64,000 nt of DNA from assembly GCA_951230915.1 (NCBI GenBank), contig OX579638.1:22028696-22092695 (forward strand). The letters run 5' to 3'. Below are positions 1 to 9,695 of this stretch, one piece after another. Every line of letters begins with the position of its first letter. Within the stretch, counting starts at the first letter, position 1. Made by a program: the position numbers and the translations under genes. Below the pieces are notes generated by a model. It searched no databases. It saw only the letters and a program-made list of their open reading frames with translations, and was not told the DNA's origin. This stretch comes from Antitrichia curtipendula. Its lineage: Eukaryota; Streptophyta; Bryopsida; Hypnales; Leucodontaceae.

Positions 1-222
1 CATACGAAGATTGGAACAAAATACTGAGCACCACACCAAGGATTCATAATTTCGAAATGACCAATTCAATTGACCAGAACAATTCAGATGGGGCCAAGTC
101 TCACATCAATAGAATAAATGATGAACATTGCATGCGTTGGTCAAAACTTAAAATTGAATTGGAAAAAGAAAGACTGCAAATGACCTCTTCACAACTGCTA
201 AAAAGAACATTATTCAGCATAC
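1..222 (-). other. Intron 1 of the DA2-like gene (partial) with a shared repeat
   Basis: This stretch follows the splice donor of the first coding exon of the DA2-like gene and carries no coding signal. Positions 81-213 are clearly similar to 24226-24356, inside intron 1 of the TIP41-like gene; both run through the block GTTGGTCAAAAC and end near CAAAACTGCTGAAAA or a close variant. I read it as a dispersed repeat that happens to lie in two first introns. The next exon of the gene lies off the left edge. Confidence 0.6.
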
Positions 223-414
223 CAGGAAGCAGATAGGGCACTCTTCAAAATCAGCGTTCAGCTCATCCTCGCCAGGGAAACAAGGAGCCAGTTTCGAATC
301 CAGAATGAGGCGGCGCAGCTTCTTCTGGTCGACCTCACGCTGAGGATACAAGCCTTGAGGTCGAGTGTAGCGCTCATCAACATTCGCGCACCGTCGAGTG
401 ATTTTGTTCCCCAT
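223..414 (-). CDS. DA2: DA2/GW2-like RING E3 ubiquitin ligase, first coding exon (partial gene)
   Basis: This exon encodes the first 64 residues of a DA2/GW2-type RING ubiquitin ligase, a family that limits organ and seed size by restricting cell proliferation. The start ATG (414-412) opens with MGNK. It is followed by the family's hallmark segment [11 protein letters not shown], a KKLRRLIL block and KLAPCFPG. The exon ends inside the RING domain after the first cysteine pair (CPIC, residues 59-62) and FL. The donor GTATGC begins at 222, in the place where family members continue with YYPSLN. The remaining zinc ligands and the C-terminal region lie beyond the left edge, so this is a truncation by the window and not a broken gene. 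An in-frame upstream extension to 543 was not used, because a splice acceptor just before the ATG makes it 5'UTR and intron. The family call is from recognition of the N-terminus and is quite secure; orthology to Arabidopsis DA2 versus its paralogue is not decided. Confidence 0.9.
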
Positions 415-1650
415 GGCTTGTTTATGCAGAAAGACCCTGAAAATACAAGGAAAAAATATAATAAGCGCACATTCCAAACAAAGATTTCCCACAAACAACG
501 ACGGTCTCTTTTGAAATCTGATGCACAAATGTGAAAGTAACACAAGTCATCTTCCAAGATCACTTTCCCTTTCACGCGCAAAGATTGAGAAAAAGTTGCA
601 AATCCAGTCATAAGTGCAGGCATATTCGTCTCTCCATTATTTTTCAGCAGGAAGCTTTTTCAAGCCTTCCAAAGAAGGTTACCAATGCCAAGTCATCAGA
701 AACAGAACGAGGACAGAACTTGCAACGAAGTTAAATTTGCAGAACTATCAACAAGAATCTCTCTCTCTCCGAGAATTGACCACTCAAAAGAAAGAAAGAA
801 AGGGCACACTGAGAATGGACAATCCCTAATGCACAAACTGCAAGCAAAGCCACTGGTAATGTGGCTAACACTATAGCAGAAGTAGCACTTTCAAAAACAC
901 AGTTCCTCGGACACAGTAGCGCTTTCTAATTTCGTTCTTCTTTCTCTACATGTTTACAAAACGAAAAAACTCCTGAATTCTCAACGGTTGCACAGATGAC
1001 GGCAAATCCGGTCCCAAACTGAACATCCATGGAGATCTCTGGACATCTCAAGAATTTGACAACGGATTCACAATTCTTTAGTTCAAAACAGTTGATTCCT
1101 CACCCGGACCTTGAACTCAATTAAATAGCCGATCTTACCGTCACATTATTGCAGACACAAACACACAGACACTCACACTTACACACACACTTTCACACTT
1201 ACAGACATACACACAAAGGAAAGGCTCTATCCCCAAGAACAAGGAGGACATCGCATCACAAACTCAAAACTCCAGAAACCAAAACTGCAAGAACGCACGA
1301 AATTAATTCCGTAGCATGAAGCAAGTGTGATACTCACCCTTGCAACTGTCCTGTACTTCACATCACCATCAGAAAAAACACAAACCCTGAACTGAAGGCA
1401 GCAGCAAACAAAAGGTGTAACCTCTCAGAGTGACCTCAAGAAATGATTTCCGGATAGATGCAAACTTTTTACATATTGGATGCAGAAGAGAGGAGAGTTG
1501 AGCAACAGACTGACCCGCCCCCACCAACCGAGCGGTGAACCAGGGATAGTAGAACCAAGCGGCGGTGGCACCTCGGCCTCTGTAATGTCACAGCCTAGGG
1601 AAGTGATTGCATGGAGCTTTGTGAAGCCCCGGCCAATGTGAATAACATAA
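415..1650 (-). other. 5'UTR exon, 5'UTR intron and upstream region of the DA2-like gene
   Basis: On the minus strand an acceptor (TTTTCAG) ends at 437, giving a short leader 436-415 directly before the ATG. A strong donor GTGAGT begins at 1337. The simplest model is a 5'UTR exon ending at 1338 and a 900-bp UTR intron (1337-437). The upstream limit of the leader is not visible and is set only roughly. A CA-rich simple repeat (about 1141-1220) lies inside the intron. No TATA box was recognised. Confidence 0.5.
1141..1220. repeat. CA-rich simple sequence
   Basis: An impure run of ACACAC, CACTCACAC and CACTTACAC units lies in the 5'UTR intron of the DA2-like gene. It is ordinary low-complexity DNA. 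Confidence 0.7.
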
Positions 1651-1765
1651 CATTCTATAACATTGGTCATGGGTGCCGACCATAATTATTGTAGAGGTCC
1701 CAAGAATATAGGCTCAGAGAAAGGAATTATTTCTTATGTGTGTTGAATTTCGGTCGCGTCATCTC

Positions 1766-1996
1766 TTAATCCATTAACGATGCCGCGCACGTTTAGTATC
1801 CAATGAATGATAGAAAATTCTTCTATATAGGACATAAATACAACTATTCATTGTCATAATTATGTTGTGAAAAGGAGAGGTCTTCTACAAAAGTTTGACT
1901 TACAATGAGTGATTTTGTGTGGGATTTGTGCCAATGATTTTCACAATACCCGAAAGGAGGATTTCCATAGTCACTAGTATGCTTTTTAAGGGCTAA
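1766..1996. mobile_element. TTAA-bounded MITE, family 2, diverged copy
   Basis: This 231-bp block aligns along its whole length with 61924-62152. Shared internal blocks include CCAATGAATGA, AACTATTCAT, GGTCTTCTAC or AGATCTTCTAC, and CAATGAGTG. The left end is TTAATCCATTAACGATG and the right end is TTTTTAAGGGCTAA, imperfect inverted repeats of each other. The better-preserved sister copy shows the true ends TTAACCC...GGGTTAA. It has no coding capacity and is an old non-autonomous DNA transposon. Confidence 0.65.
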
Positions 1997-2309
1997 TCTT
2001 TAAAGGACGTTGAGGTTGAAAAATGATCAGTGGATGACTTCACTATAGAAACAAAAAATGAACCTACTGGTCCAATAATGGGAGTACTTTTGATGACTAC
2101 CTTGGTCATGGGGATTGCGTTTTTCGAAGGTTAAAAGCATATTTTCTTCTAAATTCATCTTTTTTTCTTCGATATGAGAAGGGCCCTTCTATAAGTAACA
2201 AAGCATTTTATGGAAGAGTTTTATCAATTACAAATACTATTATTGTGACCACTTTTGGGGGAGGTAAATTCTATTGCACAAATATGACAACAATACACAT
2301 AAGTTTTTA

Positions 2310-2896
2310 TTAACCCCTAAAGCCCCGCTTGTCCCCTCAGGGGACAATTTGGGTCCGGGTAGGTTCCTATTGTCTCAATTTGAAGTGAATTTTTTTGAGA
2401 TTTTTTGAGGTTGTGTAGCTTTGCAAGAGCTTTGTGGATATATAATTTTTGTTTCAATCGGATGCCAGATGAAAAAGTTATGGCACAATGAGTAAGAAAT
2501 GGAGATTGGCGGGCAGCCCAAAAAAAATTACAAAACGTCAAAATAATTTTTTTTGAATTTTTTTCCTAAAAGATTATGTTTTTACCTATACGTGAAGCTT
2601 TGAATCATTCTATTTGGACTCGGGATGAGAAAGTTATGGACAATCTTAGTTTTTCGGGCAATTTAAGCATCTTCTTGAAAAAAAACTTTTTATTCAACTT
2701 TGAATGCTAATATCTTCCAACCCGTACGGTGAAATTTGATGAAATTTTTACTACATGATCTCAGACAATTTAAGTACAAGATCCTACGGTTAAATTCCCA
2801 AAAAACAAAAACATTGGTTTCCTTAAGTGAATACAACAGAAGTAGTAGTTTTGAGTGGTTTTTGGCAGAAAACACCCTCGGGGCTTTAGGGGTTAA
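2310..2896. mobile_element. TTAA-bounded TIR element, family 1 (587 bp, inverted relative to the 55-59 kb copies)
   Basis: The element starts TTAACCCCTAAAGCCCCG and ends CGGGGCTTTAGGGGTTAA, which are perfect inverted repeats over 18 bp including the TTAA. Near the left end is a palindrome, TTGTCCCCTCAGGGGACAA (2329-2347). Read on the minus strand it matches the copies at 55051, 56780 and 57986, so it lies in the opposite orientation. It is about 300 bp shorter than those, so it is an internally deleted derivative. No transposase is encoded. Confidence 0.85.
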
Positions 2897-3880
2897 GATT
2901 TGGCTCATTTATTTTCTTAGGCATCTATGTGAGCTATTGTTTGAAGAGGATATACGATTTCACTTTTCAAGAAAATACATCACTAAAAGACACATATATG
3001 AAATGCTACATGGTAATTTGGTACCAGAAGTTGGTAAGAGATTAGAGAAGTTGATGTTTTGAGTCTCTCAAATACTATTTCTCAAAGCCATGTTCAAATC
3101 TGGATGTTTTTAATTTATTTTTGATGAATTCAATTGTAAAATCTGAAAGATGCTAAATTGAAAGGTACAAATCACTTTTTTCAAAAAAAAAAAATTTGCA
3201 AAGTTCTTTTGTACAAAGAATGAGAGTATTTTAGGGACTATGTGCTAAAATTTCCATTAATTTTTTAATTTTTTAAACAAATAAATAATGAATGAAACAT
3301 GACACCCAAGCTTTATATATATTATTTTTTCTTTTATAATTCACTACAAAAGAAATCATAAGATTCATAAAGCAAAATTTGGCAAGAAGAATTTGTGATT
3401 TTGAAAAATCTCAAGTAAGGTAGGAAGTCCTAAAATTGACCAAGCTCTAAGCCCATCTTATACCAAAGAGGTATATTCTACTTCCTTTAAATTCACCACT
3501 CTGCTTTATCTTCAAAATTTTGTAACTATTTCCACAAAGGTCCAAAAAAAATATGAAACAATTTGAATTAAACGCCAATTCCCCTTTTCTTCCTATGAGG
3601 ATTTATTGAAAATATTTCTAGGAGTTTAGCTTTTCCAAAATACAACCACCTCTTAAAGGCACAGTCTTTGGACCTCCTACCTTGAAAACGATACTCTCTT
3701 TGTTTCTAAAATAATATCAATGTTTATTTTCTTAAAACACAAAGGAAACACTGATATTATTCAGAAATAGAACGAGTATATATTTGCATTCCCCAAAGGC
3801 ATTATCTTTTTGGAAATTCTCCCTCCCATTCAACTTTTCTCTTTTTTCTAATTAATCATCTTTTCCCAAAACTGAGGCAT
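2897..3880. other. AT-rich spacer, nothing recognised
   Basis: No convincing coding region, RNA gene or terminal inverted repeat was found. A pair of related A/T-rich phrases near 3705-3775 (TGTTTATTTTCTTAAAACAC and its near-complement) suggests a small, degraded inverted repeat. Confidence 0.5.
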
Positions 3881-4423
3881 TTGGAAAACGGTTCTTACTT
3901 TTATTTTGAATCTGACAACCTGCTACAGTGCCGTAGCAGGACGTGGAGTACACAACATGTGTCCCTGCCATCCTTGTCCCAGAGTGAACCAAAGCCCGCC
4001 GTGACATTACAGAACCCCAGCCCCCCACCCCCAATGCCCCAACCGAAACCCAAACCAAGAGCGAAACCAAGAGCCGAAGAGCAGGACCCGGTCGAGTCTG
4101 CCGCCGTGGAGTCGCAGTCCACCACACGTGTCAATCAGAGAGAGGGGTCCCATGCATGGTGCGTGCGTTGTAGGGTCGGTACTGTAGTGGCCACACCCGT
4201 GGCAGTTCCTATTGTTAGTACATGGCAAAACGTTGGCCCAGAGAGGGGGGTTTCAGCCACTCGCTCCCTGCCACGTACGCAGTGGTTCGATGGAGCCCTG
4301 CTGACTATTTGCCCTAATGATACTGTGTTGCCCTGCATGAACGGATCTCAATATTTTGGTTGCACGAGATATTTCAGGAGGTGGGCCCTTTGCCCTCTCA
4401 AATTTCTGGCTTTCTCATTTTAG
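3881..4423 (+). other. Open reading frame of 180 codons, probably not a gene
   Basis: An open frame with a proline/lysine-rich middle (residues about 45-70, PKPKPRAKPRAEE type) resembles no family I recognise. Its last 27 codons lie inside the transposon 4343-4590, so the stop is supplied by the insertion. Several overlapping frames on both strands are also open here because the tract is GC-rich. It could be a fragment of an old exon or simply open GC-rich DNA. Confidence 0.15.
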
Positions 4424-4599
4424 GGGTCCGGAGGCTTTTTTTTTAAAAAAAATTTGGCAAATTTGGGGCCTGCGGCTCCAAGTTACTCTAGGAGGTCCCC
4501 TTCTACTTTAAAAAAACCAAAAAAAACAGGGGCAGGTTTTACCCCACCCCCCCTCCTGAAATATCTCGTGCAACCAATTTATCGAGATCCTGCATGAAC
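4334..4599. mobile_element. Mutator-like MITE with 9-bp target site duplication
   Basis: The element proper is 4343-4590 (248 bp). Its ends are inverted repeats of about 39 bp, matching at about 36 of 39 positions; they start GGATCTC and include GGTTGCACGAGATATTTCAG. It is flanked by a perfect direct repeat, TGCATGAAC, at 4334-4342 and 4591-4599. A 9-bp duplication with long terminal repeats is the signature of Mutator-like elements. There is no coding capacity. The intact duplication and closely matching arms mean a fairly recent insertion. Confidence 0.9.
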
Positions 4600-5150
4600 C
4601 TTGAAAAGAAATGCCCGTAAGGTAAAGTAAAGCATTATGCAAAGAACTTCAGTTTGTGGACATCATTAGCAAACCCCCCAAATCAGGGGACTCACGACAC
4701 CAACAATCCGGCGGGTGTGTGTGTGTGTCTTGTCTTGGAAGCAGCTCCTCTAGAATCAAGTTATAGACCTCAGTTTCGGCCCCGGGGCCGGGGCCTTGGA
4801 AGCAGCTCCGCTCCAACTTTTCTTCTTTTTTTAAAATTTTTCTGTTTCTGCCGGTATTTGCTGCTGCTGCTGCTACTTCGATTCTCTCCAATTGAGAAGG
4901 GCTTTCAGTTGGGTCCCCGAAGTTCAATCCACTACGTAGTACTGTAGTTGACCGTCCACGTGTCGAAAAAGGTATAGCACTTATCAAGTGTTCGAGTTTG
5001 TGTCACCAAGGTATTCTTTTTTTTGTCACCGAGTAACTTAGATTTGGCACGTTGTGCAAAGCAGGAAAAGCTTTTTACCTCCTCAGGGGGACATTCACAC
5101 TCACAGAGTCACACCAAGGGCGGTGGAAAGGTGGGGTATAAATTTTTATG
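4600..5150. other. Spacer with short low-complexity tracts
   Basis: This contains a (GT)n run near 4715-4729, a GC palindrome near 4779-4797 (CGGCCCCGGGGCCGGGGCC) and a CTG run near 4860-4874. There are open frames on both strands, but none shows splice sites or a recognisable product. Confidence 0.4.
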
Positions 5151-6040
5151 AATCACATAGTCAACATAGAGTACTCAAATTTCGTATCTAGGTAGCTATT
5201 TGTCAACTCTTGTGATTTTTCGGAGATTGAGAAGTTTGAGAGAAGTCATTTGCAAGTACAGTAAAAGACATTCCAACAAGTAAGGAATTTTATGTGATTT
5301 TTCAAAGAGTGGGCAAACCAGTGCAAAACCACATATGGACATGCTTTTCTTTCTTCGAAGTGCATTGTCATGATGCTAAAGGATTATAAAGATTGTGGTA
5401 ATGGGTGGATGACTAACACGAATAGGAGGAGCTAGTAGAAGTTGGAATTAAGTGACTGATGTAATGGCAATGGTTGTTCTATATACCTTATATGAAGACT
5501 AATGTTTTTCCATAGTTGAGAGTTCATTCACTTGAAAAAAGGGTGATAAAAACTTTAGGAGGCAAGCAATGAAAGCATGATTAAATAAAATCCTACCTCC
5601 CCTATAGGATTTTACATATATTCACTATTTTTTTCAAACATTTAAGTTGTTTTAAAGATTATAACCTTCAAGAGTTTAAGTTATTAATTATGTGCCACAT
5701 CATATGCCACGCTAGGATAAGATGAAGATCTATCCCTTTGCTACAAACACTTCAAATGAATTTGAAATCTTAACCTCTCAAGATTTATGTTTTTCACTTT
5801 ACACTCTAAAAATTCCAAAGACCATTAATATTTTTGATGATGAATATGACTCTTTAGAGCAATTTTATTTCTAAATAACTTCTCATTCATCCCAAATTGG
5901 TGCTTGGACCATTAAAATACAATTTTTTTTATATTCATTATTTGATGAAATTGAGATAGATAATAAATATGTATTGAAAAAAATTAACAAATATGTAAAA
6001 AAATTCAAAAGTAAATTCACACATTATAAAGTCAAATTCC
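5151..6040. other. AT-rich spacer, nothing recognised
   Basis: No coding, RNA or transposon signal that I can support. Confidence 0.45.
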
Positions 6041-6580
6041 GGATTACCCCCCAAAGTACTAAGTAGACTTTTTGGACAATTGATAGCATTTTTGGTCATC
6101 CATTTATGAAAGGAATTTTCATTTGCTTTCTTTAAAATTTTCACACAACATGTGGTCAAAGAATAGCTTGAAGGCGCAATAATTTTCATAACTTTTGACT
6201 ACATAATTAATAAATTATTCTATGATATATAATTTCTTTTATAGCTTGGATAATTTAGAAAAATGTTTTTTTTAATAAATATATATTTTTAAAAATAATT
6301 TTATATTTATGTGGAAAGCTTTGAATCAGTTCTATAGCTAATTTTTATAGTTTAGTATTTTAAATCATCCTCTACTTCTTTCTACTTACTATTTTTTTTC
6401 AAGCATGATTATGAAATGTATTTTTGTTGAAATTTTATATATGTATTCCCAACTTATTTAGTCTTCAATATATTGTACAAAGTTGCAAATTGTAGAATCT
6501 ATACATTTATAGGTAATAAGTTTGAATATGACTAAATCTAACCATTTGGAAAGAATTGAAAATACTTCTTTTTAAAAATC
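6041..6580. mobile_element. Decayed, inverted relic of TTAA family 1
   Basis: On the minus strand this stretch follows the right-hand half of the family 1 element. The phrases CACAACATGTGGTCAAAG, CATAACTTTTGACTACA and CTACTTCTTTCTACTTACTA are the complements of phrases in 56226-56770 and 55350-55900. Terminal repeats are not preserved. Confidence 0.5.
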
Positions 6581-7798
6581 AAGCATCATGATCTTGCAAT
6601 TGGTAAGGTTTTTTATTCTAAAATTTTAATAAAGTGTACTCTAACAAGTTAACTAAAGAATCCTACAGTTTAATTTGTTGGAAAATAAATATAGATGAAG
6701 ATTTTAGCCTTACTTTGGAGACTAATATTTTGAAGCAATTTTGGGCCTCTAAACATGAAAGAATTTTAGGGGGTAAGGTAGTTGTATTTTCTACCAATTA
6801 TATATTTAATATCTACAAAATGTTCACTAGATATGCATTTTAAGAAAAAAATGTATTTCAATAGTATACATTTTGAATTGTTTACTTTAGGAGGTAATAT
6901 ATGTATTTTATAAAAATCTTCTTGCCTAATATTGTATATCATTTAAGTACATATTGTTGATATAGAAATGTGGGCCCCCATGATGGTTGAAAAATACAAC
7001 TATCATAGGAATTGTGCAATCAATAGTAGAAAGATTCTAAATTCCCACTTGATTAGATGTTCCATGCAGTAGTAGAAATCCCTTTTATTAAAATGTATCT
7101 CTAGTTGAAGAAGTGATTTTTATCTATTACCTACAACTAAAGTTTTGAACCTTTGTAACAATTAAATATATTATACAAATGATGCACTTTTGTTGCATTG
7201 GAATTCTTTATCATTTGTCACTAAGAGTATAGAAAGTTTTAACTGATCTAAAATAGGAACCACGTTTAGTAGAAAGTGGTGATTTTACATGTGTCTATTT
7301 TAATTGAAGGTCTATTTACACAATGATGCCATACATGGCTTTTGCTAAGGTTTGGATGTTTGCATAACTAGATACGACAATCCCCTTCTTGAATAAATAG
7401 ATTTGGTTCCTACTTCCTACTTTGAATTTTTTTCTAAGAATTTGGGTTAAACTTTTTTATTTTGTCAATTCAAACATGTCATTATAAGCTTGTCCATTCA
7501 CTATGTAAAAGTCATTATTTTTTTACATATTTCTTTGGTTCTTATGACTCTCTTCATGAATATTGTATATGCCATGCTACCACATTATTTAATTTATAGT
7601 GACTCACAAAGTAAAAAATATTCTTGAACTAGCCAAATATAGATAGTGGCTTTCATTAGTTTGTCTTTAAAAAGTTATATCCAATCAATTCTACTTATCA
7701 AGATTCAAATTATATAATTAAAAAAAACATATTGTTTTGCCTATAATCCATTTGTCATCATCCAAAATTAAGTCTACAAGATAAAAATGTGCATTGGA
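6581..7798. other. AT-rich spacer, nothing recognised
   Basis: No feature found. The short open frames here have AT-driven composition and no flanking splice signals. Confidence 0.45.
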
Positions 7799-8372
7799 TT
7801 AATCTCTAAAGGTCTTTTCAAGTGAAAATAATTTTTGAGAAATTTGGGCATCTAAAATGAAATATTAGACTTTTAATATTTCTTCTTCATTTTTTTGAGT
7901 GAGATTAGAGAAATAAAAAAACTTATGGGGAATATAAATTTCTATAAAGATTTGACATTTTAATTTTCTTAGGGCCCCAACTTGGACAAGAGGTCAATAT
8001 CATTTTGCTTTGAAAATTTGCATATTTTCTCCTAACTTGAGGCCCTACTCAAATCTAAAGTTCCTTAATCTTCCTTGCAAAGGAATTATAAGTTATACAC
8101 CTCAAAAGTCTAACAAAGCCACATTGTTAGAATTTCAAGTATTATTCAAAAACATTTTGCAAACTTTGTTCTCACATATACATTGTCCTTAGATCCTAAT
8201 TTTTTTTACATATGACCCTAATATTAGTCAAGAATAAGATCTTCAGGTTATAAATTCTAATATATGAATGAAATTTGATTAATAGCCCCTTTTTTTTTAT
8301 AAAGAATACTAATTTCTGGCACACTTTCATAGGTATTTGCCAATTCATGACATAAGGATCCTTAGAGATTAA
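7799..8372. mobile_element. TTAA-bounded TIR element, family 3 (574 bp)
   Basis: The left end TTAATCTCTAAAGGTC is mirrored by the right end GATCCTTAGAGATTAA, and TTAA lies at both edges. The interior aligns with 33547 to about 34150 through many shared phrases, among them GGGCATCTAAAATG, CACATTGTTA, ACATACATTGTCCT (here ACATATACATTGTCCT) and TAGTCAAGAATAAGATC. It is non-coding. A second copy that diverged at the same ends supports a real mobile family. Confidence 0.75.
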
Positions 8373-8698
8373 TAAAAGAATTCAAAAAAACCTTTGGACT
8401 AGATTCACTATTGCTAAGAGCTTTTCTACTCCAATAATATCAAATTGAATGAGAAATTCTTCCAAATCCTCCAATCAAACCTACATCAGACCATGTCCAA
8501 CGATATAGAGTATAGACACACCAAATTTAAGTTTAGTTGACATTTTTCTCCATATCACTTATGATTGTCCAATGCATTAGTTTTGGAACACATTTGTTGC
8601 GTCGGATTCAAAAACAAGAAGTTGAAAGCTCACCAAATACAAATCTAAAACTATGTCAAATTGATTTGGCTGTGGTGAGGATGAGTTTCAAGACTCCT

Positions 8699-9161
8699 TA
8701 AGGTAACTTCACCTAAAATGGACCACTTCTCAAAATCGCCCCCTATTTTTGAAGGGAAATTGAATAGGGAGGATACCCAAAATGAAGTGCATGACAAGAA
8801 CAAATGTAAGGTGAATTTTGAGTAGTGTATAATTCTATTTATAGTATTGTGGAGGTGACAACCTTAATTGAAAGTTGATTAATTTGGGTGTAGTTTCTAT
8901 TGCTTTAACTTCTTCCTTTAGTGTCGTTCTTCATATGCATCAAATGCATTTTGGCATCACCTACATGACACTTTTAGCACCCTACACCTTCCATCTTTGA
9001 AAATTTGTAACTAATTCAAACGTGTCCAAAAATGATGAAACCACTTTCATTTTGATTCACAGTCCTTCATCAATGTGCAAAAATTGTTGTGAATAATTTT
9101 TCTAGAGCATATTGGTTACGCCACATAGCTTATTCGTGCGATTTTAGGTGTAGTTACCTCA
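8699..9161. mobile_element. TIR element of the TAAGGTA superfamily (about 460 bp)
   Basis: The left terminus TAAGGTAACTTCACCTAAAA is mirrored by the right terminus ATTTTAGGTGTAGTTACCT, with 18 of 19 positions matching in the core. The ends resemble those of the elements at 25606, 28819, 32223, 59020 and 59662. No target duplication was identified and no coding capacity is seen. Confidence 0.7.
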
Positions 9162-9695
9162 ACACCAAGTGTGAACATACCTTTAAGAGTTACGTCTCGA
9201 GGACCAAGTGAACACAGAACCCACCTGCATGCTGTCATGACCTAACATCTGGCCCTCCAATCTGGGACTTGGTTTTTTTTTCTCTTTCCTTTGCCTTTGT
9301 CGCATCAGCCTCACCGACCAACACCTGGTGCAAAGGGGACACTGGGATGATCCAAACCCTCTGTAGCCACCACTTGCCAATCCGAATAGGGCCTGCCAAT
9401 TTGCAGAAAGGGCAAAACTGTGGAGGATGGAATCATAGAAGTGATGGGCTCATCACCTTTTGGTTGCTGCCAGGTCTCTGCAAGGGGGGAGACAATGAGG
9501 GGCACTGCAGTTGGCCATGGTGGGCATTGATGGTCATGGCGATATGCTTGTCTTCAATTGCAGCTTCAGACAGAGCTTGGCTGGGAATGCCGTATGCTTT
9601 AATGGTCCTTGGGACAGGCTATTGGGTGTCAGATCATAATTTGTACACTGTGAAATTGTAGGGGATTCCAATTTTACTGGAGTTGAAGAATCACC
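9162..9695 (+). promoter_or_regulatory. Upstream region of DRC2
   Basis: Base composition rises sharply in GC at about 9180 and stays high up to the DRC2 start, which fits a promoter plus leader. An open frame at 9269-9661 lies here, but it shows no family resemblance and ends just before the real start codon. No TATA box was recognised, so the transcription start is not placed. Confidence 0.35.

Noticed and set aside
4649..4987. Overlapping open frames on both strands with poly-Leu and poly-Ala runs
   Set aside because: They come from a CTG run and GC-rich low complexity. No splice sites or known product.
9269..9661. A 130-codon plus-strand open frame just before DRC2
   Set aside because: No family resemblance. 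It ends before the DRC2 start and lies in the GC-rich promoter or leader region, so it is most likely chance.
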